Shown: positions 16,575 to 24,692, counted from the first letter of the stretch. The stretch: 40,573 nucleotides of DNA from Bacteroidales bacterium (GCA_003557725.1 PWNQ01000074.1:1-40573); one strand, 5' to 3'. The notes: generated by a model from the letters alone, not told the origin. Numbers and translations are program-made.

Positions 16575-17813
16575 TTATAGCCCCTGACGGGATAATGGTT
16601 CAGGCAATGCCTCCTGGTACAATGCTTTCAACTGCCGGCTTACAGCTTCCCGGCTAAAATGCTGTATAGCATAGCTTCGGAGATGGGCAGCATGGTATAC
16701 CGGACGGTGCTCTATGCAATGCTTCATGCATTTATACAACCCGTCAACACTGCCGGGATCCACCAGCATTCCCTTTTTTTCATCTATATGTAACGGAATA
16801 TCGGCAGTTTTGGTTGCAATTACCGGCACCCCCGATGCCAACCCTTCATAAACCACTATCCCAAAGGTCTCATAATTACTGAACAATACCTGATAATCTG
16901 CTTTATGAAAGGCCCGGGTCAACTGCTCTTTCTCCAAAACTCCTTGGAAAAAAACATGCTTATCACTGATATCCATCATATTGCGCAATTGCTGCTCATC
17001 GCCGGGAGTATTACCCACCATGGTGAGATGAAAGGAATAGCCTTCTTCCCAAAGTCTTATCGCGACTTTGAGGATCCCCTGCATATTTTTGGACTGTTGT
17101 TCAAAGCAACTAACATGCAAGAAGTTGAGCATCTGTTGGTTTTTCTTCCGACCAGAAATAGTAAACAAACTGGTATCTATAAAGTTATACAATATATGGA
17201 ATTTAGGATGGCGGATTCCCGTTTCCTCCATGCTATTTTTTAGATTATGTGAGACGGCAGACATGGCCGCGGCGCCGTTAACGGCCATGCGGGTGAGAAG
17301 GATATCTGCCCGGGATATCTTTCCGGGGCTTTGTTTCAGGTATCTGGACCAATGCTCGGTGATCACATAAGGGACACCATACCTTGTCTTAATGGCCCGG
17401 GCCAGCAGACCACATCGGTTGAGTACGTTTACATGGATCAACCCCGGCAGGCCATGTTGCTTACGGTAACGGGTCCAACCACGATAAAAGGCCTTCAGGT
17501 ACCGTACTCCGTTAACGAGAAGTGGCCATAAAGGCATCCCCCCCTGCATCTTGCGAAAGTAAACCACGATCTCCTCTACCCCCTCATAATCAGACACCAC
17601 TGCCTGAATACGGGAATGGGTCCATTCCCCCCGGGGAGGCGCCTCATGCGCAGGAACCCCTTGCACGCAGAGCACTGATACCGGTGCCCATTGCGCCGCA
17701 AGCTGTGCATGCCGCCGGACAAATAGCCCGGGCATAGAGTCATAATGGTTTGGATACCATGGGGTAAAAAATAATATACCCCGCTTATTATGGTCTGTTT
17801 TCGATGATATCAT
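16575..17813 (-). CDS. Family 4 glycosyltransferase (GT-B fold)
   Basis: The N-terminus, GILFFTPWYPNHYDSMPGLFVRRHAQLAA, is the acceptor-side Rossmann domain found in many Bacteroidota GT4 enzymes. The C-terminal donor domain has the retaining-GT4 E-x7-E motif, ETFGIVVYE (Glu315 and Glu323), followed by GLASGVPVIAT. The 412-residue length is typical. It should transfer a nucleotide-activated sugar to a lipid-linked or cell-surface acceptor in the cytoplasm. It is the first gene of the pair with the flippase (8-bp gap). A minus-strand TATGTTTG box (17833-17840), with TTG 16 bp further upstream (17857-17859), is a plausible promoter. The gene is divergent from tRNA-His. Confidence 0.9.
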   Translation of the reverse strand: MISSKTDHNKRGILFFTPWYPNHYDSMPGLFVRRHAQLAAQWAPVSVLCVQGVPAHEAPPRGEWTHSRIQAVVSDYEGVEEIVVYFRKMQGGMPLWPLLVNGVRYLKAFYRGWTRYRKQHGLPGLIHVNVLNRCGLLARAIKTRYGVPYVITEHWSRYLKQSPGKISRADILLTRMAVNGAAAMSAVSHNLKNSMEETGIRHPKFHILYNFIDTSLFTISGRKKNQQMLNFLHVSCFEQQSKNMQGILKVAIRLWEEGYSFHLTMVGNTPGDEQQLRNMMDISDKHVFFQGVLEKEQLTRAFHKADYQVLFSNYETFGIVVYEGLASGVPVIATKTADIPLHIDEKKGMLVDPGSVDGLYKCMKHCIEHRPVYHAAHLRSYAIQHFSREAVSRQLKALYQEALPEPLSRQGL

Positions 17814-17832
17814 AGTGGTTGTTCCAATATTG

Positions 17833-17859
17833 CAAACATAACACCATTTTTTTTTTCAA
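17833..17859 (-). promoter_or_regulatory. Candidate promoter for GT4-flippase operon
   Basis: On the minus strand, TTG (17857-17859) is followed by 16 bp and then TATGTTTG (17833-17840), an exact TAnnTTTG box. The spacing is shorter than the usual 19 bp. Confidence 0.4.
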
Positions 17860-17868
17860 AAGAGGTAT

Positions 17869-17895
17869 TTGATTTTAGAATTTGTTATATATTTG
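17869..17895 (+). promoter_or_regulatory. Candidate promoter for tRNA-His
   Basis: TTG (17869-17871), 16 bp, then TATATTTG (17888-17895), an exact TAnnTTTG -7 box. The tRNA begins 14 bp after the box, which fits a very short 5' leader. The divergent GT4 promoter lies immediately to the left. Confidence 0.5.
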
Positions 17896-17909
17896 CACCC
17901 GTTTAAACG

Positions 17910-17983
17910 GTGAATGTAGCTCAGCTGGTTAGAGCACTGGATTGTGGTTCCAGGGGTCGTGGGTTCGAGTCCCATCTTTCACC
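17910..17983 (+). tRNA. tRNA-His (anticodon GTG)
   Basis: A full cloverleaf is present: acceptor GTGAATG/CTTTCAC, D-arm GCTC/GAGC, anticodon stem CTGGA/TCCAG with loop TTGTGGT (anticodon GTG, 17944-17946), T-arm GTGGG/CCCAT with TTCGAGT loop, and discriminator C73 at 17983. The base before the acceptor (G at 17909) supplies the G-1 that identifies histidine tRNAs and pairs with C73. No CCA is encoded. Acceptor pair 6-67 is a T-T mismatch. A strong terminator follows 10 bp later. Confidence 0.96.
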
Positions 17984-17993
17984 CGCAATAAAG

Positions 17994-18029
17994 AAGCACC
18001 CGGCACTTGCATCCGGGTGCTTTTTTTTT
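17994..18029 (+). terminator. Rho-independent terminator after tRNA-His
   Basis: AAGCACCCGG (17994-18003) and CCGGGTGCTT (18013-18022) form a perfect 10-bp stem with a 9-base loop, followed by a run of T ending at 18029. Confidence 0.93.
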
Positions 18030-18062
18030 ATATCTTTAGGCACTCAAAAAAAATCAGGCAAT

Positions 18063-19613
18063 ATGTGTAAATTCAGTGATGCAGACATTGCACAGATTCG
18101 GGAAAAGGGTCTCAGTCCCAGAATAGTGAGAGCCCAGATCAGCCGTTACACCCGTGGCTATCCTTACCAGGAGCTGGAAGGGCCTGCACGTGCGGGGACC
18201 TCCATAAAGACTTTCAGCAACGACCGTATTCGTCATTTGGTAAAAAAGTACAGCGAGCGTGCTCCGCAGATTCGTACAGTAAAATTTATTCCGGCTTCGG
18301 GTGCTGCTACGCGCATGTTTGGCCATCTTTACCAGTTGCTGGATGAGCTTCAGAATTGCCCGGATCAGGAAGCCATTCTTTCCAACAAGGAGCACACTGC
18401 TGGTCGCCGGTTTTTTCAAAACCTCAAATCCTTTGCTTTTGCAGATGATCTGAACAAAGCTTTGAAAAGGGCTGGAAAAGACCTGGACGAGATGATTCAG
18501 AATGGAAATTATAAGGTTATTTTGGAATATTTACTTTCAGATAAAGGGCTTGATTATGGCCGTCTTCCCAAGGCGCTGGTCAAGTTTCACCGCTATGATG
18601 ACCACTCCCGCACCCCTTTGGAAGAGCATATGGTAGAGGGTGCCAGCTATGCACGTACCGGATATAATAAGGTGTACTTGCACTTTACTGTTCCTCAGGA
18701 TCATCTGGAGCGGTTTAAAAACCGGATTGACAAGCTTCAGCCAAAATATGAAGATTATTTTGGCGTGGAATATGAAATTCGCTTTTCCACACAAAACCCG
18801 GCTACGGATATCATTGCAGTGGATTATGACAATAAGCCCGTAAGGACCAGCGATGGGCATTTACTTTTCCGCCCGGGAGGACATGGGGCCCTGATCGAAA
18901 ACCTGGATAATATCTACGGACACCTTATATTTATAAAGAACATAGACAATGTGGTTCCTGATCATCTTCGGGACACCACAAACATATACAAACGTGCCCT
19001 GGGAGGATACCTGCTTGAAATCCAGGAACAGGTATTTTCCTGGCTCACAACACTGGACAGGGATCCTGCTAAGGTTCAACCTGAAGCCATCCGTCAACTG
19101 CTCTACGAGCACCTGGGATACCATATCCCTGATGCCATGTTTATGAGCATGCGCAGAGAACAACAGCTGGAGTTTCTTTACAATAAGCTAAACCGGCCCA
19201 TCAGGGTGTGCGGCATGGTAAAAAACACGGGTGAACCCGGCGGAGGTCCTTATAGCGTACTCCATGATAATGGCTGTGTCAGCCTGCAAATCGTAGAAAA
19301 AAACCAGATCGACACCAAAAAAGAAGATCAAAGAAATTATTTGGAGGTTTCCACCCACTTTAACCCGGTAGATCTGGTCTGCAGTACACATAATCATAAA
19401 GGCGAACCCTTTGACCTGAAAAGCTTCACCGATCCGGAAACGGGCATTATCACGCATAAAACCTATAACGGAAAACCCATAAAAGCCCAGGAAAGACCCG
19501 GGCTATGGAACGGAGCCATGGCCAACTGGAATACTGCTTTTGTAGAAGTACCCCTGGACACCTTTAACCCGGTGAAAAATATTAACGACCTGATGAGAAA
19601 GGAACACCTTTAA
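18063..19613 (+). CDS. DUF4301 family protein, nucleotidyltransferase-like
   Basis: The 516-residue cytoplasmic protein starts at ATG 18063, after the tRNA terminator; a longer frame through the tRNA is not credible. Residues 74-85, KFIPASGAATRM, resemble the G-x-G/A-T-R-M loop of sugar-nucleotide and other nucleotidyltransferases. Later conserved-looking blocks are GEPGGGPYSVLHDNG, EVSTHFNPVDLVC and GLWNGAMANWNTAFVEVP. The match is to the Bacteroidota family DUF4301, whose function is not established; the nucleotidyltransferase link is inference from the loop. It stands alone between tRNA-His and the TraB-like gene. A near-consensus TATCTTTA box lies within 40 bp upstream. Confidence 0.85.
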   Translation: MCKFSDADIAQIREKGLSPRIVRAQISRYTRGYPYQELEGPARAGTSIKTFSNDRIRHLVKKYSERAPQIRTVKFIPASGAATRMFGHLYQLLDELQNCPDQEAILSNKEHTAGRRFFQNLKSFAFADDLNKALKRAGKDLDEMIQNGNYKVILEYLLSDKGLDYGRLPKALVKFHRYDDHSRTPLEEHMVEGASYARTGYNKVYLHFTVPQDHLERFKNRIDKLQPKYEDYFGVEYEIRFSTQNPATDIIAVDYDNKPVRTSDGHLLFRPGGHGALIENLDNIYGHLIFIKNIDNVVPDHLRDTTNIYKRALGGYLLEIQEQVFSWLTTLDRDPAKVQPEAIRQLLYEHLGYHIPDAMFMSMRREQQLEFLYNKLNRPIRVCGMVKNTGEPGGGPYSVLHDNGCVSLQIVEKNQIDTKKEDQRNYLEVSTHFNPVDLVCSTHNHKGEPFDLKSFTDPETGIITHKTYNGKPIKAQERPGLWNGAMANWNTAFVEVPLDTFNPVKNINDLMRKEHL

Positions 19614-19624
19614 AAAATATATGC

Positions 19625-19671
19625 AAATCAATTCATAACCAATAAATCAATTCATAACCAATAAATCAATA
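19625..19671. repeat. 19-bp tandem repeat, 2.4 copies
   Basis: The unit AAATCAATTCATAACCAAT occurs at 19625-19643 and 19644-19662, with a further partial copy to about 19671. It lies in the AT-rich leader region of the TraB-like gene. Confidence 0.85.
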
Positions 19672-19702
19672 GTATTAACTCAAAATTAAAAAATAAAAAA
19701 AA

Positions 19703-20566
19703 ATGAAAAAGAACCTGATGCATTTAACCCTTCTTTCATTACTGACCCTGTTCCTGGCCGTAACCGTTCAGGCGCAACCCAGAGGTGAGAACAGCTTATT
19801 GTGGAAAGTCTATCATCCGGATATTCCGGAGCCCTCCTACCTGTTCGGCACTATGCATGCCATTCCCGCCGATGATTTCACCATGCCGGAAATCTTGGAA
19901 GAACTGATTCACAATGTGGAACAGCTGTATCTGGAGATAAATATGGATGATATAGACCCGATGGAAGTGATGCAAATGATGATGTTGCCCGACGGGGAAG
20001 GGCTGCAAGATGTAATGGAAGAGGATGCATACAACAGCCTGAGAGAAAAGCTAGAAGCTCATGATATAGAGGAAGAGATGCTGGAGATGTTTATGAAAAT
20101 GAAGCCAATTGCCTCTTACGGGCTTGTCTTTAACTCCATCTTTGATGAGATTGTGGTGATGGAAAATGAACTATTACAGCTTGCCAACGAGGCGGGAGTT
20201 GAGATCAGAGGACTGGAAACCATAGAATTTCAGTTTGATTTGTTTGATAACATTCCTGTTGAGGACCAGGTGGACATGTTTTTTGGACAGGATTTGGAGG
20301 AAGAGTTCCACACGGTCACTCAATTATATCTCCGTCAGGACCTGGATCGTTTGTACCGTTATACTATCCGTTCCAGGTGGGGAGACGTTGGGAACGAGTT
20401 TTTATATGAGCGTAATCATCACTGGGTAGAGGTTTTGGAGGATGTTATGGGCGAGTCACCGGTTTTGATTGCTGTTGGTGCGGCCCATTTGCCGGGAGAA
20501 AAGGGGCTGATCAACCTTTTGAGGGCTTCAGGTTTTGATTTGGAACCGGTTTCCTTTGAGTTTTAG
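19703..20566 (+). CDS. TraB/GumN family secreted protein
   Basis: A signal peptide (MKKNLMHLTLLSLLTLFLAVTVQA-Q) precedes the TraB/GumN (Tiki-like) domain. The family's two signature stretches are present: LLWKVYHPDIPEPSYLFGTMHAIP near the N-terminus, with the GTMH metal-site motif, and GAAHLPGEKGLINLLRASGF near the C-terminus. The 287-residue length is typical. Relatives are putative metal-dependent peptidases, but bacterial substrates are unknown, so no substrate is assigned. The centre is rich in Asp, Glu and Met. The gene is convergent with the next one, with only eight bases between the stops. A 19-bp tandem repeat lies upstream. Confidence 0.9.
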   Translation: MKKNLMHLTLLSLLTLFLAVTVQAQPRGENSLLWKVYHPDIPEPSYLFGTMHAIPADDFTMPEILEELIHNVEQLYLEINMDDIDPMEVMQMMMLPDGEGLQDVMEEDAYNSLREKLEAHDIEEEMLEMFMKMKPIASYGLVFNSIFDEIVVMENELLQLANEAGVEIRGLETIEFQFDLFDNIPVEDQVDMFFGQDLEEEFHTVTQLYLRQDLDRLYRYTIRSRWGDVGNEFLYERNHHWVEVLEDVMGESPVLIAVGAAHLPGEKGLINLLRASGFDLEPVSFEF

Positions 20567-20574
20567 CTGCCCAT

Positions 20575-21717
20575 TTACCGTCTCCCGTCAAACAGTCTGT
20601 ACCGGTTATAGTCGCGTTGATAATCGTCTTTATCCGAGGGAGGGTTGAAGGCTTCCACGTTTTCGCGGTAGGTCCACCTCCCTTCTTCAAAGATAAAAGC
20701 GGCATAGTCTTCGGAATGGGGCACCATTTGGGATGGTATTCCTTCCAGTTCGGGCCTCAGAGCCATCAGTCTCTGAAAGATGATCATTTTTTTCCGCTCC
20801 ATTTCAGGCATGCTGTTTTGGTTTCGTTGTGGTCGTTGCCCGTTGGCAGCCTGCTGTGCCCTGAATTCACGCTCGTGTGCCCTTCTGGTTTGGGGTGGCG
20901 TTCTTTGGTGCTGCTGTTGCACTTGCCGGCTGTCATGGCGCCCCGACCGGTTGTCTTCTACCACCATAAACTGATACTCATAGCGCAACGACAAAGGCGC
21001 CTGGGAAGAGTACTCAAAAATAATGCGCCGAAGGCGCGGATCATGGGTGCGAAAGAGAGGATGGCCAAAAACGATATCACCATTAGACTGTACCATAGCC
21101 ACTTCTATAAGCTTGATATCGGTGCGCAAGTCGTTACCATTCCAGCCTAACAAGGTGTAGTAGGTGCGTCCACGGTTGAACAAACGGTCGAAAAACCCTG
21201 CGGAACGCTTTACTTCTATAATATCATAATATATGGCCCCGATCCAGTCACCATCACGTAAGCGCTCATATTCAGGATTGGGAAACTGATCCATCTTGTC
21301 ATGCAATTCATATACAATATGCCTTTCCCGGCGCTCACTATACACCTGTACCACAGCAAAGAAGTCATATCTAAAGTCTTCATTGAGCATATGCCAGGTA
21401 ATGATACGCAGGTTTTTATCCGGGGAGGTAACCATATACATGGAGTCGATATTCGGGAATGAATAATCAGCAGAACCCTGAACCTTTAAGGTTTCCATCC
21501 AGTAATCGATAAGCATTTCATTCACATTAAAGCGCACAAACTGATCCTCCGCCTGCAAGGTCATGCGCCGCAGCGTCATCAGAGAGTCCTCACGGACAGT
21601 AAATGCCGTATCGCCCCCGGGCATTGCCCGCAGACCCGCATCTGTAAGCATCACACTTAATAAGGCTGCCAGAAAAATCCTTCCCCAGTATTCAATTACC
21701 GCTTGCATATGATTCAT
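20575..21717 (-). CDS. Conserved hypothetical secreted protein
   Basis: The 380-residue product starts at ATG 21717 or 21708 and has an N-terminal hydrophobic segment (IFLAALLSVMLTDAGLRA) that looks like a signal peptide. The first 250 residues form a globular domain with the segments DWIGAIYYDIIEVKR, YYTLLGWNGNDLRTDIKLIEV and GDIVFGHPLFR. A Gln/Arg-rich, probably disordered stretch follows (about 260-310), then a short C-terminal domain. It is reminiscent of uncharacterised Bacteroidota periplasmic proteins; no catalytic motif or named family is recognised. Protein-like codon use across the full length and a normal start support it as a real gene. Confidence 0.75.
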   Translation of the reverse strand: MNHMQAVIEYWGRIFLAALLSVMLTDAGLRAMPGGDTAFTVREDSLMTLRRMTLQAEDQFVRFNVNEMLIDYWMETLKVQGSADYSFPNIDSMYMVTSPDKNLRIITWHMLNEDFRYDFFAVVQVYSERRERHIVYELHDKMDQFPNPEYERLRDGDWIGAIYYDIIEVKRSAGFFDRLFNRGRTYYTLLGWNGNDLRTDIKLIEVAMVQSNGDIVFGHPLFRTHDPRLRRIIFEYSSQAPLSLRYEYQFMVVEDNRSGRHDSRQVQQQHQRTPPQTRRAHEREFRAQQAANGQRPQRNQNSMPEMERKKMIIFQRLMALRPELEGIPSQMVPHSEDYAAFIFEEGRWTYRENVEAFNPPSDKDDYQRDYNRYRLFDGRR

Positions 21718-21825
21718 AACGTTAACCCTGAACGCATATTTTATTTAGCTTTGCAACCCTAAAAAGAAATTGCCTTTTTCGCCCGTGGCAACCACGATCC
21801 GAAATAACAATAAACTTGAAAAACA

Positions 21826-21891
21826 GATGATTCCCTTTATAAACCGATTATAAGTATGGATGATTCCCTTTATAAACCGATTATAAGTATG
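21826..21891. repeat. Perfect 33-bp tandem duplication
   Basis: Two identical 33-bp copies lie at 21826-21858 and 21859-21891, each starting GATGATTCCCTTTATAAACC and ending AAGTATG. The pair ends 26 bp before the ATG of the acyl-CoA reductase-like gene, inside its presumed leader or promoter. Confidence 0.95.
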
Positions 21892-21917
21892 GATACAAAG
21901 ATAAGTAAAATAGAAAT

Positions 21918-22970
21918 ATGACTAAAAGTAGTTGGATAACAGATGGGATCGCCCGCCTGGGGGAAGTTTTGAACGCTGCAGGGAGCTTACAATACGGCCG
22001 GTTATCTCAGAGTAAAGATAAGCCATTCGCCCACCGTTTCTCTGACCTTATACCCCGTGCAAAAGAGGAGAACCAATGGTTTAGCCAGGAAAACACCCAG
22101 TATGCCCTGTTAGCATACGGTGAGATGTTAAAGCAGGCCCGGGAAGCGTTTTCAGGAGGCAAGGATCAACTACGGGGCACAATGGCCATCATTCCTTCAG
22201 GGCTTTTCCCCTTTGATGGTTTGGAGGACATTGCTTTATCCCTTCTTTCCGGGTATAAGGTACAGATAAAGCAGCGCAGCAAAAACGACCTGCTCATTCC
22301 GGCCGCTATAGAAACCTTGCAAAGCATTTATCCCGGCTTTGGGGAACGTATTCAAATAGAAAAGGGGGCCATCCGGGGGTTTGATAAAATCTTGTCCCGT
22401 ATGCCTCAGACAAAAAATCATCAATGGCAAAAGTATTTTGGGAAATACGCCGGTGAGTTGCGGGGATGGCCATCCACCACGGGCATTATAACGGGAAAAG
22501 AGACCCTTAACCAGTTGGAAGAAATTGCCAACGGGATATTACGTTACTTTAAGCAATCCCCGGATAACATCACCAAGCTGCATGTCCCTTCAGGCTACAG
22601 TCTGAAAATGATGGATGAAGCCTTTGTCCCCTTTGAGCGGGAGATGAAGCAGCACACCCAGTGGTTCAACAACTACGAATACCAAAAGAGCCTGGCGATA
22701 CTAAATTCAGATCAATACCATGATAACGGTTTTGTTCTGTTTAAACATAACAGCAGCACACGGTCTCCCGCCGGAGTGGTACATATAGAATCTTATGCCC
22801 ATACCGGGGAGCTGGAAAGCCATGTGTTAAATGATCATCCCGGCCTTTGTGGCAGCGTGGTATCGGTAAAGGACCAGCCCTTTTGCCCGGTGATAAGTCC
22901 GGCCCGCCTGTTAAAACCCGGGTGGAATAACCGGCGCATACTCCATACACTGAAAAAAATAAATGAGTAA
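21918..22970 (+). CDS. Divergent acyl-CoA reductase-like (LuxC-related) protein lacking the expected cysteine
   Basis: Several segments fit the acyl-CoA reductase family common in Bacteroidota: ENQWFSQENTQYALLAYGEML near the N-terminus, IIPSGLFPFDGLEDIALSLLSGY, the KYFGKYAGELRG...GIITGKET block, then ILRYF...NITKLHVPSGY. Family enzymes reduce acyl-CoA to aldehyde through a catalytic Cys. In the relatives I recall, that region reads G-C-R-N-V-S-K-L; here residues 214-221 read SPDNITKL. The only cysteines in the protein are at 311 and 323. The NAD-site-like stretch is also atypical (KILSRMPQT). The ORF is intact at 350 residues, so it may be a non-catalytic or repurposed paralogue. It sits just upstream of the L31 gene and behind a 33-bp tandem duplication. 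Confidence 0.65.
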   Translation: MTKSSWITDGIARLGEVLNAAGSLQYGRLSQSKDKPFAHRFSDLIPRAKEENQWFSQENTQYALLAYGEMLKQAREAFSGGKDQLRGTMAIIPSGLFPFDGLEDIALSLLSGYKVQIKQRSKNDLLIPAAIETLQSIYPGFGERIQIEKGAIRGFDKILSRMPQTKNHQWQKYFGKYAGELRGWPSTTGIITGKETLNQLEEIANGILRYFKQSPDNITKLHVPSGYSLKMMDEAFVPFEREMKQHTQWFNNYEYQKSLAILNSDQYHDNGFVLFKHNSSTRSPAGVVHIESYAHTGELESHVLNDHPGLCGSVVSVKDQPFCPVISPARLLKPGWNNRRILHTLKKINE

Positions 22971-22986
22971 TTTCAAGTGGCTTCTT

Positions 22987-23016
22987 TTGTTATTCAAAAT
23001 TTTTGTTCTACTTTTG
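22987..23016 (+). promoter_or_regulatory. Promoter of rpmE2, full consensus
   Basis: TTG (22987-22989), exactly 19 bp, then TACTTTTG (23009-23016) matches the Bacteroidota TTG-N19-TAnnTTTG consensus. Transcription would start near 23022, giving a leader of roughly 75 nt before the L31 ATG. Confidence 0.8.
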
Positions 23017-23097
23017 CACTCCGAAAAATGACTGGTGCATTGTCATCAGACATTAAAAGTGATTACTTCATTTAAAGAACATTATAAAATCAAACCG

Positions 23098-23385
23098 ATG
23101 AAAGAAAAAATTCATCCCAAAGATTACCGATTTGTGGTATTCAAAGACGTTTCCAACGATTATTCCTTTATCACCCGGTCAACCATTAAAACCCGGGAGA
23201 CCATAAAGTGGGAAGACGGCAAAGAGTATCCTTTGGTTAAAGTGGAGATCTCCCACAAGTCGCATCCCTTTTATACGGGTAAGATGAAGCTGGTAGACAG
23301 CGCCGGCCGTGTGGACAAATTTAAGAGCCGCTATAAGAAGCACCTTGAACAAAAGCAAGCACCCAGGGAAGATGACAACCAGTAA
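23098..23385 (+). CDS. rpmE2: 50S ribosomal protein L31, type B
   Basis: The start at ATG 23098 gives [17 protein letters not shown], the standard N-terminus of type B L31. An upstream GTG would add 21 unlikely residues. The 95-residue protein has the [21 protein letters not shown] signature and no cysteines, so it is the zinc-free C- form. In many bacteria the two forms are exchanged under zinc limitation; whether a C+ paralogue exists here is unknown. A consensus promoter lies 82 bp upstream. The stop codon lies inside the palindrome GTAACC-GGC-GGTTAC (23382-23396). A second hairpin, CAGGGG/CCCCTG, follows at 23430-23449. Confidence 0.96.
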   Translation: MKEKIHPKDYRFVVFKDVSNDYSFITRSTIKTRETIKWEDGKEYPLVKVEISHKSHPFYTGKMKLVDSAGRVDKFKSRYKKHLEQKQAPREDDNQ

Positions 23386-23429
23386 CCGGCGGTTACCTAA
23401 AGCGAAGCGTACGGTGGTTATAGGCATGA

Positions 23430-23449
23430 CAGGGGCTTTTTGTCCCCTG
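23430..23449 (+). terminator. Hairpin after rpmE2, possible terminator
   Basis: CAGGGG (23430-23435) pairs with CCCCTG (23444-23449) around an 8-base loop that is mostly T. There is no T-run after the stem, so factor-independent termination is uncertain. Confidence 0.4.
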
Positions 23450-23498
23450 AGTAAGCCGGTATTTAACCTGCTTTAATGGTCATATAGCGATATTATAT

Positions 23499-23506
23499 TA
23501 TCTTTG
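23499..23506 (+). promoter_or_regulatory. Candidate -7 box (TATCTTTG)
   Basis: TATCTTTG matches TAnnTTTG and lies 22 bp before the ATG of the GlmU-like gene. The -33 position reads TGG rather than TTG. Confidence 0.45.
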
Positions 23507-23528
23507 TTACCATAAAAATCATAGGCTT

Positions 23529-24692
23529 ATGAACCTGGTATTATTTGATAATCCCCGTATTCGCCGACAGTTGTTACCTTTGACTTTCACGCGCCCTATA
23601 GCGGCGTTGAGGGCCGGCATCAGCACGCTTAAAGAGCGTAGTGAGCACTTTTTGAACCAAAAAGCTTCCTGGCTCACCGACGATTACCTGCACGAAAAAT
23701 TCCCTTTGAAGGAAAGCGAAGAATACCTTATGGTCAATGGTTCGGTGGTTATGGACCAACGGCTGGCGGAGGCTATTCTGGATTTAAAACCCAGGGAAGT
23801 ACTCAAAAGAGGGAAAAAAACCATTGCATTAAGAAGCAAGGAATTGGACACCCAAAAATTCAACTGCCAGGTGGATTATGAGGGGGATGTGCTGTTCATT
23901 GAGCACCCATGGGATCTGTTCAGTAATAATAAAGAACTGATAAGCAGCGATTTTACACGAATCACTGCCGGTAGAAACTCCCAGCCGCTGAGCCAAACCA
24001 ATATTATTACCGGCCAGGGGGATATCTTTGTGGAACCGGGAGCTGTTGTGGAAGGCGCCTTTCTCAATGCATCCAATGGGCCTATCTACATCGGAGCACA
24101 AGCGGAAGTGATGGAGGGAGCCAAGATCCGGGGGCCATTTGCCATGGGAGAACATGCCGTACTGAAAATGGATGCCAAAATTTATGGAGCCACCACTTTA
24201 GGGCCCCATGTGAAAGTGGGCGGCGAAATCAATAACTCCATATTCCTGGGATATTCCAACAAGGCCCATGACGGGTTTTTGGGACAAGCTGTTATTGGAG
24301 AATGGTGCAACCTGGGGGCTGACACCAACAACTCCAACCTGAAAAACACCTACGATAATGTACGGATGTGGTGTTATCATAAAAGAGAGTTCGTAAATAC
24401 AGGCCTCCAATTCTGCGGTTTGGTAATGGGCGACCACAGCAAATGCGGCATCAATACCATGTTTAACACAGGGACCATGATCGGTGTCAACGTAAACATC
24501 TTCGGGCCAGGATTTCCCCGCAATTTTGTTCCATCCTTCCGGTGGGGGGGCGCTCAGGGTTTTAAAAACTATAGTCTCAGCAAAGCCTACCAGGTGGCTG
24601 AAACAGTAATGGAACGCAGAGGAATAAAACTGGATCAAGCGGAAAAAAGCATCCTGGAGCATGTCTATTCCATGGAAAAAGAACTGGAGTAA
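23529..24692 (+). CDS. GlmU-like sugar nucleotidyltransferase with left-handed beta-helix
   Basis: The protein begins MNLVLFDNPRIRRQLLPLTFTRPIAALRAGI, the start of the putative sugar nucleotidyltransferase domain of Bacteroidota 'GlmU family' proteins. From about residue 165 it changes to hexapeptide-type repeats (IFVEPGAVVEGAFLNASNGPIYIGAQAEVMEGAKIRG, GATTLGPHVKVGGEI). After these come NLGADTNNSNLKNTY and GDHSKCGINTMFNTGTMIG, as in acetyltransferases. The usual G-x-G-T-R-M loop of GlmU is not visible, so activity may differ from UDP-GlcNAc synthesis. The 387-residue length is normal for this subfamily. It is probably cytoplasmic and involved in activated sugar supply for envelope glycans (inference). 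It stands alone, about 145 bp before lon. Confidence 0.88.
   Translation: MNLVLFDNPRIRRQLLPLTFTRPIAALRAGISTLKERSEHFLNQKASWLTDDYLHEKFPLKESEEYLMVNGSVVMDQRLAEAILDLKPREVLKRGKKTIALRSKELDTQKFNCQVDYEGDVLFIEHPWDLFSNNKELISSDFTRITAGRNSQPLSQTNIITGQGDIFVEPGAVVEGAFLNASNGPIYIGAQAEVMEGAKIRGPFAMGEHAVLKMDAKIYGATTLGPHVKVGGEINNSIFLGYSNKAHDGFLGQAVIGEWCNLGADTNNSNLKNTYDNVRMWCYHKREFVNTGLQFCGLVMGDHSKCGINTMFNTGTMIGVNVNIFGPGFPRNFVPSFRWGGAQGFKNYSLSKAYQVAETVMERRGIKLDQAEKSILEHVYSMEKELE

Noticed and set aside
15280-17813. Part of a large capsule or O-antigen cluster
   Set aside because: Only one glycosyltransferase and one flippase are present, flanked by unrelated genes and a tRNA.
17910-18062. N-terminal extension of the DUF4301 gene from a GTG at 17910
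   Set aside because: The frame runs through tRNA-His and its terminator; the ATG at 18063 is the credible start.
17910-18063. tRNA-associated integration site of a genomic island
   Set aside because: No integrase, no second copy of the tRNA 3' end and no change in gene character follow the tRNA-His in this window.
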